A stretch of 64,000 nt of DNA from Spinacia oleracea (lineage: Eukaryota > Streptophyta > Magnoliopsida > Caryophyllales > Amaranthaceae). The notes below the pieces were generated by a model that saw only the letters and a program-made list of their open reading frames with translations, was not told the origin of the DNA and made no database searches. A program made the position numbers and the translations under genes. Location: the NCBI RefSeq assembly GCF_020520425.1, contig NC_079492.1, positions 146,041,861-146,105,860 of the forward strand, given 5' to 3'. This document shows, in pieces, positions 11,082 through 21,408 of the stretch (within the stretch, counting starts at the first letter, position 1; the number at the start of each line of letters is the position of its first letter).

Positions 11082-12386
11082 TCACTTAACTACGGGTGGC
11101 CCATTGGCAGGGACCACATCACCTGAAGAAAACCCCACAGAAGGCCCTGACTTTCCCAACTCTGAACCTGAAGAACACTGCCTCTTTTTTAGAGGTAAAA
11201 GAAAAGGACAACACAAAGGAGAGGTAACATCCTCTTTAACCTCACTCCCAATCCCTTTAATCCCAGCAGAACCACGGCTCTCATTCTCAACCGGCATTTT
11301 TCGCTTTGCAGGACAAATATTCTTTACACATTTCCAGACACGATCCCCTTTCCTTGACAAAGCCAGCTTCAAAGGAGATATCTTGATGCTCAGATTCGGC
11401 GGAGATTCATAAGAACAAGTAGAGTCAACATCTCCTTCAGAGAAGAGTTCCTGCGATGATGCAGGGGAGTAATCCATCGGAACCGGGCCATTGTCGATGT
11501 TAACCAGAGCATCCCCTTCAGCGGCGGCGACGTCATCGTGGCCGTGAAGAGCCTCGTTGGTGCTGTTTATCTCCTGCAAAACCTCCGACTCCGCCGAATA
11601 TTGCTGGTCGCCAGGTGAATGATCAAAATGAAAAGCAATCGACGAAGAGTCATCTTCGTAGCCGGAATTGTTGTCCGGCACCGTCGGAAAAGACGAACCC
11701 AGGGACGGTGAAGGAGACCCAATTATAAAATCATCTCTTTCTGGTGAGTTTGGAGGAGTAGGATTATCTTCCAGCCTGAATTGATGAGGGTCAAGCCCGG
11801 ATCCGAATCCGTCGGGGAAGAATGGCCCGTGGGATAGTGTACCCCAAACCGAAGAAAGAAACCTGGGTTGCTCATGGACTGAGGGTCCATTATTTCGGGA
11901 AAACGGGTCACGCACAACATGTTGGTGAGGATCGAAAATAGGGAGGCCCATAACTATATCAGACCCATTGGCAAGAGGTGGGCTGAATATTGGGACACAC
12001 TGGTCCATTGAGTTAGGAGGAGTGGAAGAAGGCCTGCCAAACCAGTTACTTGGGCCAGCCCCAAATGGATCATGGAAATACGGCCCATAAGTAAAGACAC
12101 CAGCAGAAGAAACATAGAACCCAGGTTCAGGAGATGGATTTGGGCCATTACCATTGGGCTGACTAACCGAAGAGGATTGCAGGTCCACAGTTGGTGGTGA
12201 AGAGGAAAGAAACAAAGCATTAGTAGAGGACCCATCACCTGCAGACCCATTTTGTCCCCCTTCATCAGATGTTGGGTTGATGTGTGTTTCATTCAAAGAA
12301 CCACGTGGCCTTTTCCTGCTTTCAACTAAAGGGGCTACTGCAGAAACAGAATTAGCATGCAAAGACGTGGCCGATTCGTGAGACAT
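11082..12386 (-). CDS. LINE ORF1-like protein, C-terminal Ser/Pro/Gly-rich part
   Basis: 434 codons run from ATG at 12386 to TGA, ending 27 bp before the ORF2 frame. The protein is rich in Ser, Pro, Gly and Asn, with repeated short motifs (GPFFPDGFG / GPYFHDPFGAG, TPPNSPE, FLSSVWG). It has basic clusters SRKRPR near the N terminus and PAKRK and LKKRQ nearer the C terminus. No RNA-binding DUF4283 or CCHC knuckle is seen. It most likely is the downstream half of a plant L1 ORF1 or the linker before the endonuclease, kept open in a 5'-truncated copy. Function beyond nucleic-acid binding is not supported. Confidence 0.6.
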   Translation of the reverse strand: MSHESATSLHANSVSAVAPLVESRKRPRGSLNETHINPTSDEGGQNGSAGDGSSTNALFLSSSPPTVDLQSSSVSQPNGNGPNPSPEPGFYVSSAGVFTYGPYFHDPFGAGPSNWFGRPSSTPPNSMDQCVPIFSPPLANGSDIVMGLPIFDPHQHVVRDPFSRNNGPSVHEQPRFLSSVWGTLSHGPFFPDGFGSGLDPHQFRLEDNPTPPNSPERDDFIIGSPSPSLGSSFPTVPDNNSGYEDDSSSIAFHFDHSPGDQQYSAESEVLQEINSTNEALHGHDDVAAAEGDALVNIDNGPVPMDYSPASSQELFSEGDVDSTCSYESPPNLSIKISPLKLALSRKGDRVWKCVKNICPAKRKMPVENESRGSAGIKGIGSEVKEDVTSPLCCPFLLPLKKRQCSSGSELGKSGPSVGFSSGDVVPANGPPVVK

Positions 12387-12403
12387 ACCTTCAGACGGGG
12401 CTA

Positions 12404-12418
12404 ATGTACTCCGTATTT
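12404..12418. repeat. Right target-site duplication of the LINE
   Basis: Exact second copy of ATGTACTCCGTATTT, at the 5' side of the LINE. Confidence 0.9.
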
Positions 12419-12427
12419 GTTACATTA

Positions 12428-13890
12428 GGAATTGGGGTTGGCTCAAGTGGTGAGTTTTCCCTTTTTCCGTAGCATTGTCAAGGGTTCGATTCTTATCCTT
12501 TGGGATTAAATTGGCGGATTTTTCATGAAATACTCCCGAGTTTTACCATAATTCACCAAACGGCAATCAAATTTCAATAATTCGTAAAATACCCCTTCAT
12601 GACGTCATTATCCTCATAATCAACCAATTTCGACCTAATTAACCCAACCATTTTTTTTCCTTCCACTTCTCCACTCTCTCTCTCCTACTCCATTACCACC
12701 ACCTTCCTTCTTCCTTGATCTTCCCAGATCTTTCTCTCTCCCCCCTTTCCTTCTTCCATTTACGGCTAATTCGCATCCATCAATTACAATCCCAACATAC
12801 AACAAATCTCCTAATTTAAGCAATAGTAATACCAAAAATCAAGCATTGAAGAACTGGGTGAAGAATATGGCTAATTTTGATGGAAATGAATGGGGGTTTG
12901 TGCGAAAATAGGTGGTTTTGTTGAGGAAATTGAGTTTGGGATTGATGGAGTAAAGAGAACCCAACTTCGTTCTTGTGGGTTGTTCTCTTCAATTCTTCCG
13001 GGGTCGATTTCGGATTTTTTTTGTGGTTCTGGGTTCGACTGCGGCATCGGCGACGATTGTTCTCTTTGATTCTTCCAGCGTCGATTTTGGTTGTTTTTTG
13101 TGGTTTTGGGTTCGACGATGGTGGCTATTGTTCTCTTCAATTCTCCCTCCCGACATCAGCTGGTCCCCTCAACAACAACCACCACCACAAGAGGAGGTTG
13201 TTGTTGCTTCTGCTGGTGGTGTTGGTGTTGCCGGAGGAGGAGATTTGTGGATGCTGATGAGTGGAGGAGGTGGTGGTAATGTAACGGCTGTTGTTAGTGG
13301 AGGAGGAACAATGTGTACGATGTTACCGGGGGAAACACATCATCATCGGGGAAGATGTTGGGTTTTAGCGGGGCAAAGGAAAGTAGATTGAGAGCAGGGA
13401 TAATGGAGCTGCGAGAGTGGAGGCAAGGGAAGAGGAGGGCAACGAGCAGAGGGAAAATGAAGGAGGAGAGAGGACGAAGGTGGCGGCATAGGGTGTGGCG
13501 GTAGTAGACGAGGGTGTGGAGGTGGACGGTGGAGGGTGGAGGAAAGGTTAGTAAAGAAGGTATGGGGAGAGGGGAAGAAAAACCAAAAAGAAAAATACAT
13601 TAAATGGGTTAATTAGGAAATATGGGTTAATGAGTGGGTTAATTAGATGTTAATTGAGTTAATTAGCGATGATGACGTCATGAATGAATATCTGGGGTAT
13701 TCAGTCAATTATGAGGGGTATTTTTGTGAATTATTGAAATTTGATGGGCGTTAGGTGAATTATTGCAAAACTCGAAAATATATTCATGAAATTTCCATTA
13801 AATTAGAGGGGGGTTGGGGGTATAAGGCTTGTAACGGCCTATGGGGGTCGGGCCCTGTGGGAGGTCAACCTAAAGGATTTCTTCTTGTAA
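12428..13890 (+). mobile_element. tRNA-derived SINE, split by a TIR element
   Basis: The left part (12428-12512) has Pol III promoter blocks: A box in TTGGCTCAAGTGGTGAG (about 12437) and B box GGGTTCGATTC (about 12482). The right part resumes at 13797 (ATTAAATTA...) and runs to a T-rich and then A-rich end near 13890-13905. The two halves are separated by a 1.28-kb element that duplicated ATTAAATT. The family is judged from box structure only; the outer limits are approximate. Confidence 0.65.
12514..13796. mobile_element. Mutator-like TIR element inside the SINE, 1.28 kb
   Basis: Long inverted ends: CGGATTTTTCATGAA... at the left against GGAAATTTCATGAA... from the right, with further matches (CGAGTTTT, ATAATTCACC, ATCAAATTTCAATAATT) over more than 100 bp and TGACGTCAT inside both arms. 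The flanks ATTAAATTG (12505-12513) and ATTAAATTA (13797-13805) match at 8 of 9 bases, fitting a 9-bp Mutator-type duplication. The interior (12960-13560) is G+C-richer with a 70-77 bp tandem repeat (TTGTTCTCTT...GGTTCGAC) and Gly/Pro-rich frames. No transposase is visible. It may hold captured host sequence. Confidence 0.75.
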
Positions 13891-14039
13891 TAAAAAAAAA
13901 TGTTTCTATAAGATTTAAACCCGCAAACTCTAATTTCAACCTTAAATCATTATCCAATTTAGCTACAACTTTTTAAAAGATGAATTGAAAAATTAAACTC
14001 AAAATGGAGTGTCCCTCTCATAAACGCTTCTTATGACTG

Positions 14040-14731
14040 ATGAAACTGATGACGACGCACTTTCCTAATGTCGCAAAAAACGCTTACCAAAACACCAGTT
14101 TGAGGTTGCAGTTGAAGAGTAACGAATTTACGATGCTCAATCTTGCTGCTACGGAGGCGGCGTGGCTGATGACGCAGCTGTGGTGGTGGTCGGGTCAATG
14201 GTTCCATCGACTTTCAACGAAGGTATAATTAGTTTGGTTCTTTTGGGTAGTTTTAACATCCAATTAGACGATTCTATAAATGTTGAATAGTATTTATTGA
14301 TTTCCTAGGTTTGTCGGTGAAATATTGTTGGATAATTTGGTGAACATGGGGTGAATTTTGCAGCTAGGGTTTTAATTTTTAGTCGTAATGCAATTAATCA
14401 ATCCCCAAATTGGGGTTTTCATGGTTCCATAAATTACAGATGTACTTCCCTGAGCACCTTTTCCAATTTTCTAAATAATGATTAAATATTGGAAAATCAA
14501 TTTGGGGTTAATAATTGCTTGGCTTCCACCCATTATTTGGGGTTGAGGTCTTTTTGCAATTGAATTTTAGTAGAATATCAATTTAACTTTTCTAAAAGTT
14601 GAAGATGGTGCTTATTCTTTTGTTGTTAGTAATAGACCCTGATTTAAGTTGCAACTGGTGATATTGATGGTCATTGTTCTTGGCAGCATGGGTTTGATAG
14701 GAAGTCGAAGGGCGGATTTTCAACAAATTAG
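14040..14731 (+). CDS. Possible 75-codon small ORF spliced from two leader exons, unit 2
   Basis: Exon 14040-14222 (MKLMTTHFPNVAKN...) ends CGAAG before a GTATAA donor. The next exon, 14687-14823, follows a TTGGCAG acceptor and ends before GTAAG. Joined in phase they read ...WFHRLSTK-HGFDRKSKGGFSTN and stop. Unit 3 gives the same join with 77 codons. The product is not recognised: it is short, has no signal peptide or membrane span, and is moderately basic. The two exons lie upstream of the RING gene's first coding exon on the same strand. They could be its 5' leader with an upstream ORF, or a separate small gene. Confidence 0.4.
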
Positions 14732-15567
14732 GTTATGAACGGACAAATTTGCGGTAACTCAAGCATTCTAATGTTGTCGCAGATGACGAGGAAGATCTAT
14801 ATTAGGCAACTGTTTTAATAAAGGTAAGAAAAACTAATGCTTGCAAGTAACTTGCATTTGATAGGGCAATATTTATATGCCTTATGCTACAAGCCTACAA
14901 GTCAGTCGGTTTTTTAACTGTTGTTAGTGCTTGATTACTTCTTTTGATAAGTTTATTAGGTTCTAAATTCTAGAATGCAGTAGTTTGAGACCTTCATTGT
15001 TGTTTTCACAAGTGTTAAAGTGGGTTGTTAGTGTTTAAGTTAGCAAGACTATTCATGTTTCGTCAAATCATCATTAAATTCTACGCAAAGAAATATCGTC
15101 CAAAATAAAAATCCTTTATCTCAGCAGAAAGGAAGGGTAAATGACTACCACCTCAGTTGAATATCACTTACGCACTTAGCTTGTCAGTTAATTACCACAG
15201 ACTGCATGTATGCATTATAGATCACTGATGAATATGAAGGCATTAAGGCAAAACTAACTAATAAAGTATACAGGAAAGAAGGTTGCTTAAAATTTCCATT
15301 TTACGCATCCTGTAAGTTAAAATTTGCCAACATTTATCCATCTGTAACAGCATAATGAGCATATAGTCATATACATAGTACATGCTATAAAATTATAAAT
15401 ACCATGCATACCTTTGTTTCCATTCACCAGTTGTGTATTAAAAAATATTTTTCATCTTCCAGAATCCAACATCTTCATAATTATACACTTGTAGTGACAT
15501 AACGCCCATTCTTGATCACATCAGCTTCCTCAACATAAGTATCATAAAACTGCCTATAATATCTCTC

Positions 15568-17973
15568 ATGAATCTTGCCCACGTTATTTCGTAAGTTTTC
15601 TTTTTATGCCTGAAGTTTTAATTTTGCATTAATTTGGAAAAATCTTTACATAGACGATGTTAATTGTTTATTTGATGGGCACTGGGCACATACATTGTTA
15701 GTTGCTAACTTAATTTTATCTTCCACCCTTGTGTGACTGTGTCAACTGTTCAGTAGTAGGTATTGAGTAGCACTCGTTCCTCTGCTTTGGTAGCTTGGTT
15801 TCCTAAACCAGTAAAATGGCATAATTGCTGTAATTGAGTTAAACTTACAATTCAGGCAGTCTCTATTGCATGTATAAGTGATCAGTTTCAATACAGCATA
15901 TGAACAAACAAACAAAACAAAATGATGCAGTTCTGCTTTTCCACTTGCATGATTCAGCATATCGTGTTATAGGTTCCTATTAACTTCGTTCATACACATT
16001 CTGTGCACAAATTTCAGATGCCATTATATGCTTGTTTAATATGAACTGTTCAGGCACCTGGCACCAACACTTAGGATATTTATAACAGTATAGTTTGTGA
16101 GTGTGTTGAAATATATATGGGACATTAGTGTTAAGAGCATAAGCATTCTTTGTGTGCTTGTAAATAATTGATCTTTTCAAATTCAATCTGATCATTTAGT
16201 GTCAACATATTGATTCTTGAGTGTAAGTTTCCAACACTTCCATCACTACACACTCTGTCTGTATAGACTGAAGATTTAGAATCTGAAACCTTTTTGAAAG
16301 AATTGTATCCCTTGGAAATAAATCATCCTATATTCAAATATGGTTTTCGTTTTGAATAAAAGAATACAGGAGAATTGTGATGTCAGATCTTGCTTTTCAA
16401 TCTTTTTGCTATATTTTTGTTCAAATTTGTACGTATTGCTTGACTTTGGCTTAATTGCTTCAAGGCCCAATCTCGGTATATTTTGCTGATGCAGTTGCTG
16501 CTAATAAATTTAATGGATGATACAGTTTTGTTTCTTGTAAAACCCGATTGTATTACTTGGAACACTAATTTGGATGAAAATCAGCTGTTTTGGAAGTTCT
16601 TAGATTTGTTTTTTCATGTTAGATGACGTACACCTTTTGATAATGTTCCCTATTTTAACTTGCCTTCGGTTGGTGGTAACTGGTAATCGTGTTCTCACCC
16701 TATTAATTCAAAGAGTTTATCAGTTTGATGACTTTGCTAGAGTTATGCCCTGCTACAGAGCTGATGAATGATGTCAACAAACTTGCTCCTTGACTTTGCT
16801 AGAATTCAGGAAGAGGGTCTGAATTTGTGTCTAGGACTTCTTTCTAGTGATCTACTGAACTCAGAAAATAAAAATTTCTGGACCTATGTTTTCTACGTTC
16901 TATATACGATTATGATTGGATTCTTCCGATCTTAGTTTACAATATTGAATTTAGGTTGCAACAATTTATGCCTGCTTAACTTAGCTTTGAAACGTTTGAA
17001 AGCCCTATAAATTATCCACGGGTGAACTGAAACTTAATAAATATGGGGTGTTTATGGGAAAATGGGGACTGGTTGTCTAACAAATTCTGATATTTGGTTT
17101 GGCTAATAGTTCGAAGTTAGACGATAAGTAAGCAACACTGAAGTCTGAAGTGAATTATATGCATAAATTAGATGTTATCTATATGCATTGCACAACATTT
17201 GGTGTTTCATCCCTTAGAAACCAACTGACATTTATTTTAAATTAAGTGATGTAAATGATTATCCTAGCCTCTTTTTACAGTAACATTATCCAGTAATATT
17301 TAACAAAAATCTACATGGCTTAATCTATAGCTTATCATTAGCTTATCATGTTATACCTTGACAATTTGCCATTGAATTATTTAGTTGGAGACTTGGAGTG
17401 TCAATTTTGATATTTTATATTTCATACAGGTTTACTGTTGTTGCATCTATTTTACTGGTACAAGTTGGAATCTCTGTAGGAGATGATGGTGATAATAAAT
17501 CTGTCCACGAACTTTCTCATGCAGAAGAATGGATCATCCAAGCTTCACTTGTATTAGGTGTTATCTTAATAGTAGTAATTATTTATTTTATTAGGCGCTT
17601 TTTCAAGAAAAGGCAACATAGGACACCAGCCAGTATCCAACTCCCTAATCTTCCCCCGTCCCAGGTGCCTGAAACTTCTACCAACTTCTCTAATACTCTT
17701 CCGGAAACTTATGTCTTACGTAGATTACCGGAAGAGATTTACAGACGTTTTCCGGTAGATACTTATTCAACCGAACGTTGTAATGACTTCAGTCATATAG
17801 ATTGTATGATTTGTAATTTTTCTTTTGTTGATGGGGAGGAGCTGTGCATCCTTCCTGTTTGCCGCCATGTTTTTCACTCTCACTGTACTAGCTCATGGTT
17901 TTTAAACCATGATTGTCGTTGTACTGTGTGCCATGTTGATTATTTTGACGGTTTTAGTAATGACTTGGTGTGA
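15568..17973 (+). CDS. RING-H2 finger membrane protein, copy 2 (188 aa)
   Basis: Two coding exons: 15568-15590 (MNLAHVIS, donor GTAAG) and 17430-17973 (acceptor ATACAG). The 567 nt give 188 residues. The N terminus is a hydrophobic signal/anchor (to about residue 25). One clear transmembrane span follows (IIQASLVLGVILIVVIIYFI) with a basic stop-transfer RRFFKKRQ. Then comes a Pro-rich linker, ETYVLRRLPEEIYRRFPV, and a C-terminal RING-H2: C-x2-C-x15-C-x-H-x2-H-x2-C-x11-C-x2-C with the conserved Trp in SSWFL. This is the layout of ATL-type E3 ubiquitin ligases, which place substrate-marking RING domains on the cytosolic face of endomembranes. The ATL GLD motif is not obvious. The ATG used by copies 3 and 4 is CTG here, so translation starts 18 nt later. 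Confidence 0.8.
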
Positions 17974-18639
17974 TATAAGTTTTTGTTTGAATTGTCAATA
18001 TTATGTGATATCTATCCACATTGTACCAGATTGTTAACTGTTAAGTATTGTTGTAAACAATGGGTAGAAGAGAAGGTGTACAATGTACTTGGATCACAAA
18101 ACTGCACGACTTGAGTGCTTTGCTTCTCTGTGTTGTTCTTCTTCAGATTTCAGACAAAACATTGTCTAATGTCTATTATTTGCATACTTCGTATTGTTTG
18201 TTTCACTTTCCTACAGTTTCTGGTAAATCTGGTAGTAAAAGTAGTACGTCGTAGATGACATGGAAATACGGAGTCTTTCTTACTTAGATTTCCCCTTCAT
18301 CCATTGCACTGTGCTGCCTATAGTAACTTGATATTAAGGCATTGTTTTTTTCACTTGTCCTAGACTGATCTGTTTTGGTCTGATTTAAATGTTTTCTGTG
18401 ATTTATTTTTTCTGGTCTGATTTGGTTTAATCTTATCTGATTTTTCTGATCTGATCTAATATTCTAATAAAAATAAGAATAAGAATAAGAATAAGGTGAT
18501 GAGCACAAAACCTAAGTATTTGTCAAACTCAAGTTAGTCCCATTTTAAACAACAACAGTCAACAGAGACGGAAAAACAATAAAGCAAACCTATATTATCG
18601 AGTATCACTGTTCGTTTTTATTTCCTCGATCTGTTCTAA

Positions 18640-18755
18640 AAAGTTTTACACTCTCTGTTTCTGTGTAAAATCCATAGTAGTACCGCCGTAGAATATTGTT
18701 CTTCCATGATCTTCTTCCCTATCATAGACTCTTATCACTCTATAATGGCATTTAT
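18640..18755 (-). pseudogene. Scrap of a neprosin last exon
   Basis: On the - strand the frame reads [20 protein letters not shown], matching the last residues of neprosin copies A-D (YDREHY-x2[12 protein letters not shown]). The match stops upstream at a Stowaway-like element. It sits at the normal distance from RING copy 2, so it is the remnant of a fifth neprosin that was cut off when the UGT segment came to lie here. Confidence 0.8.
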
Positions 18756-18785
18756 CCGTCAATGTTTTAATTAGAAGAATATCTA

Positions 18786-19038
18786 CTTCATCCGTTTTGG
18801 AAATATCGCATAATTTATTTTTTACACTACTCACACTACGACTTTAGCCATTTTTTGTGATTCGTACGCAAGGAAATTTTAGTCATGTGGAATCATGTTA
18901 GATTCATATCGATATATATTTTCTAAACATTAATTTTTTATAATTTTTACTTGCACATGATTTGAGATATTGAAAGTTAAAGTAATGGTTAGAGAAGTAA
19001 AAGTCAACCATGGTGCGATATTTCCGGAACGAATGAAG
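18786..19038. mobile_element. Stowaway-like MITE, 253 bp
   Basis: The ends CTTCATCCGTTTTGGAAATA and, from the right, CTTCATTCGTTCCGGAAATA are inverted and flanked by TA. The length and CTYCMTCCGTT end fit Tc1/mariner-derived Stowaway elements. No coding capacity. Confidence 0.8.
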
Positions 19039-19165
19039 TATAAAGATTATTTTAATGATAATTGTCTACCAGATTTTCATATAAATTATACTAGTTACAA
19101 TTATTAAATGTAAGGTGTAACCCGTTTCTCACGAGCTCCATGAGCTCCATGTAGTACTGTACTCC

Positions 19166-19172
19166 TATAAAT
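19166..19172 (+). promoter_or_regulatory. Candidate TATA box of the UGT gene
   Basis: TATAAAT lies 43 bp before the UGT ATG, which would leave a leader of about 20 nt. The leader ends in a run of ten A just before ATG. Confidence 0.5.
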
Positions 19173-19214
19173 CAAGACTCCCAATACTTCATTTTAATTA
19201 ATTAAAAAAAAAAG

Positions 19215-20561
19215 ATGGGTGGAGAGAAAGAGTTGCGGATAGTGATGTTCCCATGGCTTGCCTTTGGACATTTTATCCCATACCTTCACCTTTCAAACAA
19301 ACTTGCTGAAAAAGGCCACAAAATCACCTTGTTGCTTCCCAACAAAGCTAGGCTTCAGTTGGAGTCACTTAACCTTCATCCTTCTCTCATAACTTTCCAT
19401 TCAATTACTGTCCCACCCCTCGAAACTCTCCCTTATGGCACTGAAACAACTGCGGATATCTCCCTCGACCAACATGGTGAACTCTCGATTTCCATGGACC
19501 GCACTCGGCCCGAGGTGGAGTCTTTCCTATCAACCCATAAGCCCGACCTCGTCCTCTACGACATGGCCCATTGGGTACCCGAGATTGCTGCTAAGGTCGG
19601 GATTAAGTCAGTTTCATACAACGTTGTATGTGCTATTGCTGTATCTCATGTTAGACCTAGCCTCCCTCTTCCAAAAGGAACGGCAGCACATGTACCCCTG
19701 CCATTGTCGTCTGTCCCTAAGTGGAGTCTTAATCAGCACGGTTCATCAACACCATATTTTGGGGAAGGGATAACGTTACTTGAACGGTCTGTAATCTCCC
19801 TCTCGTCTGCGGATGCAATAGCCATCCGCACGTGCAGGGAGATTGAAGGGGTATATTGTGACCGTGTTGCTGCCACATTCAACAAGCCTGTCCTTGTCAC
19901 CAGCCACGCCTTGCCTGATCTTGAACTCGAACTCTCTCCGTTGGAGACTCGCTGGGCCGAGTGGCTAGCTAGGTTCGAGCCAGGGTCAGTGATCTTTTGC
20001 TGCCTTGGTAGTCAGCATGTCTTAGACGCACCCCAACTGCAAGAGTTGGCCCTGGGGTTGGAAATGACAGGACTACCCTTCTTGATGGCTGTAAAACCCC
20101 CTGTGGGGTGTACCTCCTTGGAGGAGGTGCTTCCAGAAGGGTTTAATGATCGGGTTAGCGGGCGAGGGGTGGTTCACGGTGGGTGGGTGCAGCAGCAGCA
20201 GATAATGGCGCACCCATCGTTAGGGTGCTTTGTGACCCTTTGTGGGTCTTCGTCGATGTGGGAGGGGTTAGTGAGTGAAAGTCAGTTGGTATTACTCCCA
20301 CAACTGGCAGACCAAACTCTGTATGCCAAGTTAATGGCAGATGAGCTCAAGGTGGGTGTGAAGGTGGAGAGAGAAGAGAACGGGTGGATGACGAAGCGAA
20401 GTCTATGTGAAGCTATCAAGAGTGTGATGGATGAAGATAGTGATATAAGTCATGTAGTTAGGAAAAATCATGCTAAATATAGAAGTATGTTGATTAGCCC
20501 TGGCTTTATTAGTGGCTACATTGACAACTTCATCAAGGATTTACAAGCCCTTGTTCCTTAG
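19215..20561 (+). CDS. UDP-glycosyltransferase, UGT79-like (448 aa), HCG motif altered
   Basis: A single-exon family 1 glycosyltransferase of usual length. These enzymes move a sugar from a UDP-sugar to a small plant metabolite in the cytosol. UGT79-type enzymes typically add a second sugar to flavonoid glycosides, and Caryophyllales relatives act on betacyanins. The N-terminal catalytic His is H19 (WLAFGHF) and the helper Asp is D116 (LVLYDMAHW). The 44-residue PSPG box runs from W324 to Q367 and ends DQ, often linked with glucose use. Its near-universal HCG histidine is Leu here (L342, codon CTT against CAT), so sugar-donor binding may be weak or lost. The rest of the box is intact (CGSSSMWEGL, LPQLADQ). 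It is the only UGT in the array and has no intron. A 27-A run follows 55 bp after the stop. Confidence 0.9.
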   Translation: MGGEKELRIVMFPWLAFGHFIPYLHLSNKLAEKGHKITLLLPNKARLQLESLNLHPSLITFHSITVPPLETLPYGTETTADISLDQHGELSISMDRTRPEVESFLSTHKPDLVLYDMAHWVPEIAAKVGIKSVSYNVVCAIAVSHVRPSLPLPKGTAAHVPLPLSSVPKWSLNQHGSSTPYFGEGITLLERSVISLSSADAIAIRTCREIEGVYCDRVAATFNKPVLVTSHALPDLELELSPLETRWAEWLARFEPGSVIFCCLGSQHVLDAPQLQELALGLEMTGLPFLMAVKPPVGCTSLEEVLPEGFNDRVSGRGVVHGGWVQQQQIMAHPSLGCFVTLCGSSSMWEGLVSESQLVLLPQLADQTLYAKLMADELKVGVKVEREENGWMTKRSLCEAIKSVMDEDSDISHVVRKNHAKYRSMLISPGFISGYIDNFIKDLQALVP

Positions 20562-20594
20562 TTTTTGTTTTGCAATTCGCCAAGAGCTAGCGTC

Positions 20595-20643
20595 AATAAA
20601 ATTAATTAATATTGTCAAAAAAAAAAAAAAAAAAAAAAAAAAA
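20595..20643 (+). other. Poly(A) signal and 27-bp genomic A tract after the UGT
   Basis: AATAAA at 20595-20600 is followed after 16 bp by 27 A (20617-20643). This is the spacing of a cleaved and polyadenylated mRNA end. Together with the missing intron it suggests a retrocopied gene, although UGT79 genes often lack introns anyway. Confidence 0.6.
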
Positions 20644-21224
20644 GTTGATTATCAGAAATAACGTAGGCTTAACTTTTTTTTTTTTGATAAGGAAAGAAAA
20701 ATTAGTAGCCTCTTTGAATGGACCAACTATAGGGTTGACTTGAATGACAATAAAATTAATTTGTAATTTTATACACAGTGTGCGCGACCAGATTTATTAT
20801 ATTGTATTTTAATTATTTGGGTTATTAATAGAAGTATATGATTGACAAAGTTAGGCTAAATGAAAGCTCGAGTCTGAACTTACTAGGTTTAGTCTTGATA
20901 TGACTCGTTAATTTCCTAATTATTACGTAGTCACTAGTCGGGAGTACGGATGTACTTCGTATAAATAATTTTGATCAAATATTGCAAATATTATTATCCT
21001 AACTAATATCTTTGTAATTTGTTAATAGAAAATTCAACTACTATCATATGTACTACGTACTCTGTAGCTTCTTTACACACACCAATTTAAGTTATAAGTT
21101 ATAAATAAAAGTTGGTACAAATTTGCTACAAAAATTATTGAATACAAAATTAATTAATATTGTCAAAATTCAATAATTATACTTACATTTTAATAATAAT
21201 AAAAAAAAACTTAAAAATTATATA

Positions 21225-21408
21225 TATATGGGTATGTAGGTCGGATCTGGGTCTTTAATTCTTGGACCCAGATCCAGACCCGCCCCATTGAACAAAGATC
21301 CAAATCCGCCCTAGATCCGCAGGGTCTAATTTTTTTGGACCCAGACCCTTAAAAACGGACCTGGTCCAACCGGATCTGGGTCGGGTCTTGGACCCATTGC
21401 CATCCCTA
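21225..21408. mobile_element. hAT-like repeat end (GGATCTGGGTC-rich)
   Basis: The sequence is dominated by GGATCTGGGTC / GACCCAGATCC words and ends GACCCATTGCCATCCCTA. Its reverse, TAGGGATGGCAATGGGTC, resembles common plant hAT ends. The matching left end was not found, so the copy is partial or its left limit is hidden. Confidence 0.5.

Larger units (their letters stand above)
6919..12403 (-). mobile_element. L1-type LINE with RNase H, about 5.5 kb
   Basis: The element lies on the - strand between 15-bp target duplications. It ends in an A tail (poly-T, about 6916-6942) and has two ORFs in the plant L1 order. It probably lacks its true 5' end: the first ORF starts only 17 bp inside the boundary and has no DUF4283 or CCHC zinc knuckle, as plant L1 ORF1 proteins usually do. 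The long open ORF2 indicates a fairly recent insertion, but see the ORF2 entry for a lost start. It broke the region upstream of neprosin A, about 0.5 kb from that gene's ATG. Confidence 0.9.

Noticed and set aside
12871-13600. Several overlapping Gly/Pro/Val-rich frames on both strands
   Set aside because: They fall inside a Mutator-like element with tandem repeats and skewed base composition; no consistent single protein.
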